Shown piece by piece: positions 29,289 through 37,143 of a stretch of DNA of 64,000 nucleotides. The notes below the pieces were generated by a model that had not been told where the DNA came from, did not search any database, and worked only from the letters and a program-made list of their open reading frames with translations. This stretch comes from Anaerolineales bacterium. GTDB taxonomy: Bacteria; Chloroflexota; Anaerolineae; 4572-78; J111. The stretch spans positions 1-64,000 of the forward strand of contig JACKAU010000010.1 of assembly GCA_020634855.1 (NCBI GenBank). Reading direction: 5' to 3'. The stretch's first letter is position 1. Every line of letters begins with the position of its first letter. The position numbers and the translations under genes are program-made.

Positions 29289-30302
29289 ATGATTTGGGTA
29301 ATTGGATTGCTGCTTGTTTTAACCGCAGGGGTATTGACTGCCGGAGTGATTGTCTCTCGGCAAGGCGATACCGCTACGCAAAAGCGATTGGGCCAGTTTG
29401 TCGGTAATTTAGATGACGACAGAGGCGAAGACGAGTCAAAAAATCGAAAAAAGACCAGTTCCACTTCTGCCTTAACCCAAAGCTTAGACCAGGTCTTAGA
29501 AGAGCGTGGCATTGGGCGCGGTATCTCTACTGAACTGGCTCGAGCTGACCTGAAAATTACCGCGGCTGAATTTTGGGCGGCAAGTTTGATGACTATGATT
29601 GTCGTTGCCGGTCTTTGCTGGTTAATCTATGGTGGGTTCATTATGCCGCTGGCCGGTTTCATCGGCGGTTTCTTTCTCCCCAAAATTTATATTAAAATGC
29701 GCCAAAAGCGTCGGTTAAATGCCTTTAATGATCAACTAGGCGATGGCATTACCTTGATGGCCAATGGCTTGCGGGCTGGCTATTCTCTGCTTCAGGCTAT
29801 GGAAGCAGTGGCCAGAGAGATGCCCGAACCAATGGCCACTGAATTTCGGCGAGTTGTGCAGGAAATTGGTTTGGGCGTCGATAACGAACGCGCCTTCAAT
29901 AACTTGCTTCGCCGCGTCCCTAGCAGCGACTTGGATATGATGATCACCGCGATCAACGTCCAACAAGAGGTTGGGGGTAACCTGGCTGAAATTTTAGAAA
30001 TTATCGGCTTTGTCATTAGAGAGCGGGTGCGGATTAAAGGTGAAATTCAGGTGCTAACAGCTCAAGGGCAACTGTCAGGCTACGTTATCTCCGCCTTACC
30101 GATTGTATTAGGATTGATCCTTTATGCAATGAACCGGGAATACATCGGACGAATGATCTTTTCATGTGAGTCTCGCGGTATTGATGTTGATAACGGGGGG
30201 CTATGTTCACAACCCTGTGGTTGGATCATGATTGGCGTTGCTTTGTTGGGAATTGCCATTGGATTCTATGCTATTCAAAAAATTGTGGATATCGATGTTT
30301 AA
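29289..30302 (+). CDS. tadB: Tad pilus inner-membrane protein TadB
   Basis: About 337 aa. ATG 29289 is preceded by GTGGAGGTGG at 29274-29283. An N-terminal helix (VIGLLLVLTAGVLTAGVIVS), a charged linker, two helices near residues 100-140, then the T2SSF core (LGDGITLMANGLRAGYSLLQ, VVQEIGLGVDNERAFNNLLR, MMITAINVQQEVGGNLAEIL) and two C-terminal helices. TadB and TadC form the membrane platform contacted by CpaF. The loop before the last helix holds an unusual Cys pair (MIFSCESRGIDVDNGGLCSQ). Confidence 0.9.
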   Translation: MIWVIGLLLVLTAGVLTAGVIVSRQGDTATQKRLGQFVGNLDDDRGEDESKNRKKTSSTSALTQSLDQVLEERGIGRGISTELARADLKITAAEFWAASLMTMIVVAGLCWLIYGGFIMPLAGFIGGFFLPKIYIKMRQKRRLNAFNDQLGDGITLMANGLRAGYSLLQAMEAVAREMPEPMATEFRRVVQEIGLGVDNERAFNNLLRRVPSSDLDMMITAINVQQEVGGNLAEILEIIGFVIRERVRIKGEIQVLTAQGQLSGYVISALPIVLGLILYAMNREYIGRMIFSCESRGIDVDNGGLCSQPCGWIMIGVALLGIAIGFYAIQKIVDIDV

Positions 30303-30347
30303 TGAGAGGATTTCCCCACAGCGTGATAGTGGGTTAGGAGGTTGAGC

Positions 30348-31298
30348 GTGGATGCATTAACTCTGATACTTGTGGGTGTCGTAGGCATTACCTTAATTGC
30401 CGGCGCAGTCTTACTGGTTAGGTTTGGGCTCAGCGCCACTCAGGGCGCTGGCGGGAGCGATATCCAAAGTCGGTTGGAAGAATATGCCAGCCGATCTGAC
30501 GCTCCCTTAACACTGGAAGAGATAGAACTTTCGCTGCCTTTTAGCCAACGCGTTGTGAGACCGATGCTCGTGGGTCTCTCAACATTTTTTAGCCGTCTTT
30601 CGCCCTCAAAATCAAGAGAGGCAATGGAGCTAAGATTACAGTTGGCTGGTAAACCCTATAACTGGGGGCCAACCGAATTTTTTGGCTTGAGAATATTCGT
30701 GGCCATCATACTGGGCGTCCTGATATTTTTACTTATTTTAATCTCGCAAACATTTGTTATTGCGGTTCTTTCGGCCACGATTGCAGCTCTCATTGGTTTT
30801 ATGCTGCCCATATTGTGGCTGCGTTCAAAAACCCGAAGACGCCAAACGGAAATTATAAAAGCCTTGCCCGATGCTCTGGACCTGCTGACTATCATTGTTG
30901 AGGCCGGAATGGGTTTTGATGGCGCTATGCAGAAAGTAGCCGAGAAGTGGGATAACGAAATTAGCAAAGGCTTCGCCAAGGTTGTGCAAGAAATGCGCTT
31001 AGGGGTATCGCGCCGCGAAGCCCTTAGGAATATGGATCTCTCCATGGGCGTGCCCGATGTTACCACCTTTGTAGCGGCTATTATTCAGGCTGAGCAGTTA
31101 GGGGTTAGTATCGCCAAAATCCTAAGGGTTCAATCTGAACAAATGCGCATTAAACGCCGCCAGCGAGCTGAGGCCGAAGCCAACAAAGCGCCTATCAAAA
31201 TGCTCTTCCCAATGGTTTTCTTGATCTTTCCGGCGCTGTTTATTATTTTGCTCGGTCCTGCAGCTTTGGTTCTTATGGAAACCCGCTTCAGCAATTAA
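30348..31298 (+). CDS. tadC: Tad pilus inner-membrane protein TadC
   Basis: About 316 aa. GTG 30348 is favoured over TTG 30342 because TAGGAGG (30335-30341) then has normal spacing. The architecture matches TadC: N-terminal helix (LILVGVVGITLIAGAVLLVR), linker, paired helices (IFVAIILGVLIFLLILI, ATIAALIGFMLPILWL), T2SSF domain with IIKALPDALDLLTIIVEAGM and FAKVVQEMRLGVSRREAL, and a terminal helix (MVFLIFPALFIILLGPAALV). Last gene of the intact pilus operon (cpaB-cpaE-cpaF-tadB-tadC). Confidence 0.9.
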   Translation: MDALTLILVGVVGITLIAGAVLLVRFGLSATQGAGGSDIQSRLEEYASRSDAPLTLEEIELSLPFSQRVVRPMLVGLSTFFSRLSPSKSREAMELRLQLAGKPYNWGPTEFFGLRIFVAIILGVLIFLLILISQTFVIAVLSATIAALIGFMLPILWLRSKTRRRQTEIIKALPDALDLLTIIVEAGMGFDGAMQKVAEKWDNEISKGFAKVVQEMRLGVSRREALRNMDLSMGVPDVTTFVAAIIQAEQLGVSIAKILRVQSEQMRIKRRQRAEAEANKAPIKMLFPMVFLIFPALFIILLGPAALVLMETRFSN

Positions 31299-31387
31299 GT
31301 CATAGAAATTTAATTAACTGAAACACGTCATTTATTTCACGGCCCTCTAACCTTTAACATCAGAACGGTCCTTTTAACTAGCCCAAA

Positions 31388-31732
31388 ATGCGTATTCTCA
31401 ACCAGACACGTGATACATCTCTCATTACTCAAACTCGTTGGGCCGATACATTTTGGCGGCGTTTACGCGGGCTACTAGGCTCAGATCCGCTTAATCGGGG
31501 TGAAGGCTTGGTTCTAGTAGGAGAAAAGAGTATCCATACTTTTTTTATGGGCTTCCCGATAGACGTTGTTTATGTTAACAAAGACTACCGGGTCATACGG
31601 CTTCAAGAAAATATGGTTCCTTATCGATTAGGCCCGTTAGTTGTCCAATCAGCCTATGTTCTGGAAATGCCGGTTGGAACAATCAACCAAACAAACACAA
31701 AGGTAGGTGATCAGTTAAAATTTGAGTCCTAG
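31388..31732 (+). CDS. DUF192 family protein
   Basis: 114 aa. The family pattern is clear: ADTFWRRLRGLLGSDPL, GLVLVGEKSIHTFFMGFPID, VVYVNKDYRVIRLQENMVPY, VLEMPVGTI. DUF192 proteins are short beta-rich domains; their function is not settled. Chloroflexota and Actinobacteria often encode them beside Tad/TadE-like genes, and this copy follows tadC by 89 bases, which supports a pilus-related role (inference). Confidence 0.85.
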   Translation: MRILNQTRDTSLITQTRWADTFWRRLRGLLGSDPLNRGEGLVLVGEKSIHTFFMGFPIDVVYVNKDYRVIRLQENMVPYRLGPLVVQSAYVLEMPVGTINQTNTKVGDQLKFES

Positions 31733-31787
31733 AAATGCGTTGATAATTATTCTACCGGGTTAAACTTCACAGGGTTGTGATCAACTG

Positions 31788-32492
31788 ATGGATTTTTTTA
31801 CATCCGCCCAAAATTTAATTCATTCAGGACTTGACTTGCTTTTCCCGCCGGCTTGCGTTCATTGCAAAGCACCTAATGTTTGGCTGTGTCAAAATTGTAA
31901 GAGTGGTATCTTCTTTATAACCTCTATTGTCTGCCCTCGTTGCGGCACCCCGGCTTCTTCACCGGCTTGTACTCAATGTTCAACAAATCGTTTGCATTAC
32001 ATCGACGGTATCAGATCGGCGGCTGTCTTTGAAGACAACCCTATGCGGTCCGCCGTCCACCATCTCAAATACCAGGGGCGAAAAGTGCTGGCCAGTAGTC
32101 TGGCCGAAATGCTGGCCGAAACGTATCGGTACTACAACCTTAATGCCGATGTCATTATCCCTGTCCCACTTCATCGAACGCGACTCAAAGAGCGGGGGTA
32201 TAATCAAAGTACGCTGTTGGCCAAAAAACTGGGCCGATTGGTTGGGCTGCCGGTCGATACCACCACCCTCTACCGCACAAGAGATACCGGTCAACAGATG
32301 GCCCTTAAAGCCCAGCAGCGACGCCATAACGTCGCCGGCGCCTTTGCGTGCCGAGGCCACTTATCAGGTTTAAAGTTTCTTTTAGTTGACGATGTCTGCA
32401 CCACAGGCTCAACTCTCGATGCCTGTGCGATGTCTTTGAAGATGAACGGCGCCGATGCAGTTTGGGGGTTAACCCTAGCTAAGGCAACCTGA
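31788..32492 (+). CDS. ComF family phosphoribosyltransferase-like protein
   Basis: 234 aa. Two zinc-binding double CxxC pairs at the N-terminus (PPACVHCKAP, WLCQNCKSG, IVCPRCGTP, PACTQCSTN) are followed by the ComF core (AVHHLKYQGRKVLA, VIIPVPLHRTRLKERGYNQS) and the PRPP-binding loop FLLVDDVCTTGSTL. ComF/ComFC proteins are needed for DNA uptake in naturally competent bacteria; the GntX relatives have less clear roles. It lies close to the Tad locus, and Tad-like pili can support DNA uptake in some bacteria, but this link is only inferred. Confidence 0.9.
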   Translation: MDFFTSAQNLIHSGLDLLFPPACVHCKAPNVWLCQNCKSGIFFITSIVCPRCGTPASSPACTQCSTNRLHYIDGIRSAAVFEDNPMRSAVHHLKYQGRKVLASSLAEMLAETYRYYNLNADVIIPVPLHRTRLKERGYNQSTLLAKKLGRLVGLPVDTTTLYRTRDTGQQMALKAQQRRHNVAGAFACRGHLSGLKFLLVDDVCTTGSTLDACAMSLKMNGADAVWGLTLAKAT

Positions 32493-32527
32493 TCTTCATC
32501 AAAATTTTTACGAGAAAGGAGTAAATC

Positions 32528-33112
32528 ATGCAGCTCGAACTTACAGGAAAAAATTTTGTGGTATCCGATAGAGTCAGAGACTATGTTGAAAAGAAAGTAG
32601 GAAAACTGGATCGGTATTTGGACGTTTCCGAAGCCCGCGTTGAAATTTCTCAAGAGAAAACCAAAAGCGCCAAAGATAGAAATGTGGTCCAGATAACCCT
32701 ACGCACCGACGGCGCGATTCTGCGGGCCGAAGACCGCTCACAGGCCATCTATGGCTCTATCGATGCGGTGGTTGATAAAATCCACCGCCAGATTGTTCGT
32801 TATAAAGGTAAACGGGATGACCGCCGTCAAGGCCATATCAAAAACCAACGTGATGACATGGATTTTATTCCAGACGAGCTACCCGAGCTAGAGCCAAGTG
32901 TCATAGAGAGCATTGCCGACGAACAGCATCGGGAAATTGTCCGAGTCAAACGGTTCTTCATGAATCCGATGACCGAAGCAGAAGCCGTCGAGCAAATGGA
33001 ACTGCTAGGCCACAATTTCTTTGTATTCTACAACGCCAATCTTGGCCGCGTCAATGTAATCTATCGTCGCGAAGATGACAACTACGGTCTCCTTGACCCG
33101 GAACTGGCTTAA
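32528..33112 (+). CDS. hpf: Ribosome hibernation promoting factor, long form
   Basis: 194 aa. The N-terminal RaiA/S30AE domain reads MQLELTGKNFVVSDRVRDYV, KVGKLDRYLD and SQAIYGSIDAVVDKIHRQIV; the C-terminal dimerisation domain reads RFFMNPMTEAEAVEQMELLG then HNFFVFYNANLGRVNVIYRR. The long form causes formation of 100S ribosome dimers in resting cells. ATG 32528 follows AAAGGAG. A strong hairpin terminator follows. Confidence 0.95.
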   Translation: MQLELTGKNFVVSDRVRDYVEKKVGKLDRYLDVSEARVEISQEKTKSAKDRNVVQITLRTDGAILRAEDRSQAIYGSIDAVVDKIHRQIVRYKGKRDDRRQGHIKNQRDDMDFIPDELPELEPSVIESIADEQHREIVRVKRFFMNPMTEAEAVEQMELLGHNFFVFYNANLGRVNVIYRREDDNYGLLDPELA

Positions 33113-33133
33113 TGGTAAACTGAAGTCATAACT

Positions 33134-33164
33134 AAGGCGGGGACTCACGTCCCCGCCTTTTTAA
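33134..33164 (+). terminator. Rho-independent terminator after hpf
   Basis: A perfect 11-base stem AAGGCGGGGAC (33134-33144) / GTCCCCGCCTT (33149-33159) with loop TCAC, then a T run. Confidence 0.9.
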
Positions 33165-33186
33165 TTTCCATCTTTAGGAAAGTCAA

Positions 33187-33843
33187 ATGCAGCTAACCCT
33201 CAACGGCCAAAAACACCCCTTTACACCCATTCAAACCTTTCGGAAAAAATGGGCCTTACCCGATGATTTCACCCTGGTGGCCTTCGAGCCTAAAGATTGG
33301 ACCGTCGGGTCGATGGACGGCGCCGGTCAATCCCTGCTCAACATGAAACAAGCCGTAGTCGATGCCATTCCGGCGCAACTATCGTGGTCGACTCTACCGG
33401 CTACAGTCGGCCAAATAACCGACTTTTTCCGCCGGCAATTGGCCTTGGTCAACCAGACGGTTGGCCTACAAGATATTGAGGTCGATTTCGCCGTGGCCGG
33501 CTTCGGTGATGTCTTAGCAGCCGTCGTTTACGATTTAATACGGTTGAAGCAAGTTTATCAGGGGGATATGGCTCAAATCTGCCAAAAGTTCGATTTTTCA
33601 GCCGTTTACCAACGCTGGCTCGATGACTCGGTGCGCGTTTCAGCCGCCACCCACACGTACTCGTACGCCGGTCGGCAGTTCACGCTGCGCACCGTCTACA
33701 ACGCCTACGGTCGCGTCGGCCTGGAAGTTCTTACGCCCCACGGACTGGAATACGTAGACGATGGGTCTTTAGCCTGCCCCGCCGCCAACTACATGCGCGA
33801 TCTCAGCCGTGACGTCGCCGCCGCCCTCTTAAACGCTCTCTAA
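33187..33843 (+). CDS. Uncharacterised protein, 218 aa
   Basis: No family recognised. The frame is intact and begins with ATG 33187 after TTTAGGAAAG. The protein is soluble, of mixed composition, with no signal peptide or membrane segment. Parts resemble alpha/beta folds (FTLVAFEPKDWTVGSMDGAG; VDFAVAGFGDVLAAVVYDLI). The end reads SLACPAANYMRDLSRDVAAA. It stands alone between the hpf terminator and the minus-strand glycosyltransferases. Confidence 0.6.
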   Translation: MQLTLNGQKHPFTPIQTFRKKWALPDDFTLVAFEPKDWTVGSMDGAGQSLLNMKQAVVDAIPAQLSWSTLPATVGQITDFFRRQLALVNQTVGLQDIEVDFAVAGFGDVLAAVVYDLIRLKQVYQGDMAQICQKFDFSAVYQRWLDDSVRVSAATHTYSYAGRQFTLRTVYNAYGRVGLEVLTPHGLEYVDDGSLACPAANYMRDLSRDVAAALLNAL

Positions 33844-33844
33844 A

Positions 33845-33900
33845 CCCTAATCTCCACAAACCTCATAAACTCCACAAACTCCACAACCCCCATAAACTCC
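33845..33900. repeat. CTCCACAAA-type low-complexity repeat
   Basis: Repeats of CTCCACAAA and CATAAACTCC fill the space between two convergent genes. Related runs occur at 8650-8724 (opposite strand) and 47342-47395. Confidence 0.6.
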
Positions 33901-34662
33901 TTACTCCGCCGCGCCATACAACTTACGCAGCCGGACATACGTTACAAACATATACCAACTCATCAACCCGCAGACCTGAAGCCCGACCCGGCCATCTTTA
34001 TACCCCCCTAACGTCACATACCGCCGCCGAAACTCCCGCAGCGGCATCGTCAGATACGTCCATGGCTTGGCCCGGATACCCTTGTCCTGCAAAATTTTGG
34101 CCTCAAAATCAATGTAGCGGCTCTGCTTCTCTTTAAACTGCGCCAGCGAGTCGTAGTTGTAATGGATTAGATGCTCTTTCAGATAACCCGCCTCGCCGTC
34201 CAAAATAACCGTCTCATGGACCTCACGCTCTGGGTTATACCGCGCCGCATCGATCTTCATCAGCCGGAGTTGACAATCGGGATACCAGCCGCCGCCTTTC
34301 ATCACGTGACCCCACATGACGTTGTAGCGCGGAACCCACCAGCCCGGCCGTTCCGCCTGGGCCGTAACCTGCAAAATTTCATCCTTCAACGACGGTGTAA
34401 CCCGCTCATCGGCGTCGATAAAAAAGATCCACTCGCCCCCCAGCGATCGGGCATTTTTGAGCGCTGTGTTGCGAGCCACGGCAAAGTTCACAAAGTGGCT
34501 TTGAAAAATCTCAGCGCCCATTGTTCGAGCTATCTCCACTGTGCCATCGGTGCTGAATGAGTCTTCCAGGGTGACGGCATCGGCCCAGCGGACGCTCCTA
34601 ATGCAGTCGCCGATATGCTGGGCGACGTTTTTGGTCAGGATGACTGCGATGATTTTTGGCAT
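33901..34662 (-). CDS. Glycosyltransferase family 2 (WaaE/KdtX-like)
   Basis: 253 aa. GT-A start IIAVILTKNVAQHIGDCIRS, then VTLEDSFSTDGTVEIARTMG and WIFFIDADERVTPSLKDEIL, where the DAD-E motif binds the metal; WWVPRYNVMWGHVMKGGGWY, DCQLRLM and VHETVIL are typical of the WaaE-like branch. The start at 34662 lies inside the upstream glycosyltransferase gene (28-base overlap), so the pair is coupled. No transmembrane segment is clear; it probably acts at the cytoplasmic face in cell-surface glycan synthesis. Confidence 0.9.
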   Translation of the reverse strand: MPKIIAVILTKNVAQHIGDCIRSVRWADAVTLEDSFSTDGTVEIARTMGAEIFQSHFVNFAVARNTALKNARSLGGEWIFFIDADERVTPSLKDEILQVTAQAERPGWWVPRYNVMWGHVMKGGGWYPDCQLRLMKIDAARYNPEREVHETVILDGEAGYLKEHLIHYNYDSLAQFKEKQSRYIDFEAKILQDKGIRAKPWTYLTMPLREFRRRYVTLGGYKDGRVGLQVCGLMSWYMFVTYVRLRKLYGAAE

Positions 34663-35621
34663 GGCTCCCTTTCTTGCCAGATGTCAATGACTTGGTTGTA
34701 ACCGGCCAAACGCGCGTCTCGCTCGGCGGGGGATAATTGTGCGGCCTGTTGATCGGCCTTAGCTCGCTGCTGCATGCCAATGCGCACGATCTGCCGGGCC
34801 AGCCAGACCTTCAGCGGCCCACAATGTTTGCAGTAAAACCGGTAGCGGCTGCGCCAGAGATTGACGAAGCTGCTGGTTTTAATCTGTCCGGTGCTTTGGC
34901 CGCCCAAATGGGTGATTACTGCTGTTGGCACGCAGTAGGCTTGCCACCCGGCGGCGGTGATCCGCTGGCTCCAATCGACCTCTTCCACATACATGTGGTA
35001 CGCTTCATCCAGCAAGCCCACCGGCTCGATCGCCGCGCGTTTGACAGCCAACGCCGCCCCCAGCGGGTGGCCGATCAAAAAAGGACGGTTGGATTCGTAT
35101 AGAGACCGGTTATAGCGCCCGTTCAAGGCTGACTCACTCAGCCGCCCCGGCAGCGGCAGCAGTTCGATGGCCAATTGCCACAGACCGGGGAAGGCAAACG
35201 CGCCGTGTTGAAATGAGCCGTCGCCATAAACCAATTTCGCCCCGGCGATGCCGGCTTGAGGCGTTTGCCGCAAAAATTCGACCAGGGCGGCCAGCGCGCC
35301 AGGGTGGATTAGAGTATCGGGGTTAAGTAGCAGGACGATCTCCGGCTTGGTTGGGCTATCGCCGGAGCGATCAAACCCCATTGCGCGGAGGGCTGCGTTG
35401 TTGCCGCCGGCAAAGCCCAAATTCTGCTCGCTGGCGATCAATCGCACGGCGGGGAACGACTGCCTGACCATCGCCGCCGATCCGTCGTGCGAGGCGTTAT
35501 CGACCACCCAAATCTCGCCGTCGAGTTGGCTGCGGGCCAGATCAGCCTCGACGCTGCGCAGGCAGTCGGCCAGCAGATCGCGCACGTTCCAACTGACGAT
35601 GACTATCGCTAAATCCGGCAT
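34635..35621 (-). CDS. Glycosyltransferase family 2 (rhamnosyltransferase-like)
   Basis: 328 aa. LAIVIVSWNVRDLLADCLRS, IWVVDNASHDGSAAMVRQSF, IASEQNLGFAGGNNAALRAM, IVLLLNPDTLIHPGALAALV and LDEAYHMYVEEVDWSQRI are hallmark motifs of WbbL-like GT2 enzymes. The end is basic (ARLAGYNQVIDIW). First gene of a two-gene overlapping pair; the lipoprotein gene ends just 8 bases upstream (35629), so all three may share a transcript. Confidence 0.92.
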   Translation of the reverse strand: MPDLAIVIVSWNVRDLLADCLRSVEADLARSQLDGEIWVVDNASHDGSAAMVRQSFPAVRLIASEQNLGFAGGNNAALRAMGFDRSGDSPTKPEIVLLLNPDTLIHPGALAALVEFLRQTPQAGIAGAKLVYGDGSFQHGAFAFPGLWQLAIELLPLPGRLSESALNGRYNRSLYESNRPFLIGHPLGAALAVKRAAIEPVGLLDEAYHMYVEEVDWSQRITAAGWQAYCVPTAVITHLGGQSTGQIKTSSFVNLWRSRYRFYCKHCGPLKVWLARQIVRIGMQQRAKADQQAAQLSPAERDARLAGYNQVIDIWQEREPCQKSSQSS

Positions 35622-35628
35622 GCCTAAT

Positions 35629-36867
35629 CTAAAAACCGATCAGGATCGGCGTCGGGCTGACGTGATCGTTAAAGGTATCAATCCGTACTTCCTCGTGGAT
35701 TAAGCCCGCCCAAAACTCGACGGTGTCCCGGTCGCCCGGCACATCGAGGAGTTGAATGGAGCCGGTAATGAGCGCCCGCTGGCCGGGCATCAGATAATAC
35801 TCAACGTTGTCGTTGATGACCCGCTGTTCCAACTGATCCAGGTTGCCCACGGCCCAGCGGTAAGGGTAGGCATAGCTGGGGTTGCCCTCGTAGTCGATGC
35901 CGACCCGCCACGTCCCGGCGGAGGTAAAGAACCCTTTGGTGTTGAAATTCTCGTCACTGCGATAAGCGTCGCCGGAGCTAGGCCCGTTGGTGCGGATCGG
36001 CACGCTGCCGAAGTTTTCAACGGTCAGCGTGAAAGCCAGCGTCTGGCCCAGCGGCACCACGGTGTCGCCCGTTTCCGGATTGTAGAAATCGACGATGGCC
36101 GAAACGATGTCGGCCCGGGGGACGCCGCCTTCCGCAATTTCTAAAGTGCTGGTTGCAACGGTGCGATTGCCCACCCGGTCGGTCGCTTCGGCGTATACGG
36201 TGTAGATACCGTCCGGCGGCGGCTCGGCCCCCAGATCGACGCCGCCTTCATAATCGTAAGTGTGGAAACCCGGTTCGCCCGGCTTGATAACCCGCTCCAC
36301 CTCGGCGATAGGGTAGCGCGTTTCGCCATCCGGCGCGATCAGGTAAACCAACACCTCCGCCTCTTTGGTCAGGTAATAGTTGATATCAACCCGGTCGTTG
36401 ATGCCGTCCTGATTGGGCGAAAAAATGTGAGGGTAAACGCTAAAACCTTGCAGCTCCGGCTTTGCCGTGTCGGCCTGGCTAATGGCCAGCGTACCTTCCT
36501 GTTTGATGGTCTGGCTGTCATCCGTGACCGCCTCAACCACCCAGGTGTACTGACCATCCGGCAGCATACTGCCCTCGACCACGCCGCCAAAATCAACCTG
36601 ATAATCCCCTTGTGACCGGCGGCGACTATCGCGGAAGTAGTAGCGCTGCCCCTCGTCATCGACAAAGTAGATCGACAGATTAGCCGATCCGTCCAAATGG
36701 TAGCTAATGCGGGTCACATCCTCAATACCATCGGCATTGGGGGTGATGGCGGTGGGGCTAACACTGACCTCGGTCAGCACTGGCCCTCCCCAGCAACCCA
36801 TCAACGACAGCAGGCTGACCATCGAGATAATGAAGAAGACCAGTTTTAATGTCTTACGAATTTGCAT
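35629..36867 (-). CDS. Lipoprotein with FlgD-type Ig-like repeats
   Basis: 412 aa. Signal peptide with lipobox (LVFFIISMVSLLSLMGC). Two modules carry the FlgD/gliding-motility Ig pattern: VSPTAITPNADGIEDVTRIS and VYPHIFSPNQDGINDRVDIN, each followed by DGxYTWVVEA/DGIYTVYAEATDRVGN. A C-terminal beta-sandwich (VPLGQTLAFTLTVENFGSVP, WAVGNLDQLEQRVI, MPGQRALITGSIQL) resembles BsuPI-like or CARDB-like domains. ATG at 36867 (AGGA at 36875-36878 on this strand) is preferred to TTG 36870. A MITE copy is inserted 12 bases beyond the ribosome site, between this gene and any older promoter. Confidence 0.8.
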   Translation of the reverse strand: MQIRKTLKLVFFIISMVSLLSLMGCWGGPVLTEVSVSPTAITPNADGIEDVTRISYHLDGSANLSIYFVDDEGQRYYFRDSRRRSQGDYQVDFGGVVEGSMLPDGQYTWVVEAVTDDSQTIKQEGTLAISQADTAKPELQGFSVYPHIFSPNQDGINDRVDINYYLTKEAEVLVYLIAPDGETRYPIAEVERVIKPGEPGFHTYDYEGGVDLGAEPPPDGIYTVYAEATDRVGNRTVATSTLEIAEGGVPRADIVSAIVDFYNPETGDTVVPLGQTLAFTLTVENFGSVPIRTNGPSSGDAYRSDENFNTKGFFTSAGTWRVGIDYEGNPSYAYPYRWAVGNLDQLEQRVINDNVEYYLMPGQRALITGSIQLLDVPGDRDTVEFWAGLIHEEVRIDTFNDHVSPTPILIGF

Positions 36868-36887
36868 CAACGTTCCTAAATATCGCT

Positions 36888-37083
36888 TTTGCTAACGGAC
36901 ACAGACTCGATTTGACCAAGACTCGGCCTCCCGTGACCACCGACCGCTGTCCACTGACCGCCAACGCTGTCCAGTTCGACCTATTTATGGGGCGGTCTAC
37001 CGTCTGCCGTCTGCGGTCCGGTGGCCAAAAGGTGGCTTCGCTGGTTCAGTCTAGGTCAAATTCAAAGGGTGTCCGTTAGCGAG
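36888..37083. mobile_element. MITE-like element, copy A (196 bp)
   Basis: Ends are inverted: TTTGCTAACGGACAC on the left and GTGTCCGTTAGCGAG on the right, with GATTTGACC/GGTCAAATT further in. The 9-bp sequence AATATCGCT flanks both sides (36879-36887 and 37084-37092). Copy B at 43054-43278 shares both ends and the internal block GGCGGTCTACCGTCTG...GCGGTCCGGTGGCCAAA. No coding capacity. Confidence 0.85.
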
Positions 37084-37143
37084 AATATCGCTATCGAATT
37101 GGTGAATTTACCACAAAGCCCAGCGGCGGTCAAACCCAAAACG

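Noticed and set aside
32528..33112. Short YfiA-type inhibitor
   Set aside because: The C-terminal dimerisation domain is present, so it is the long HPF form.
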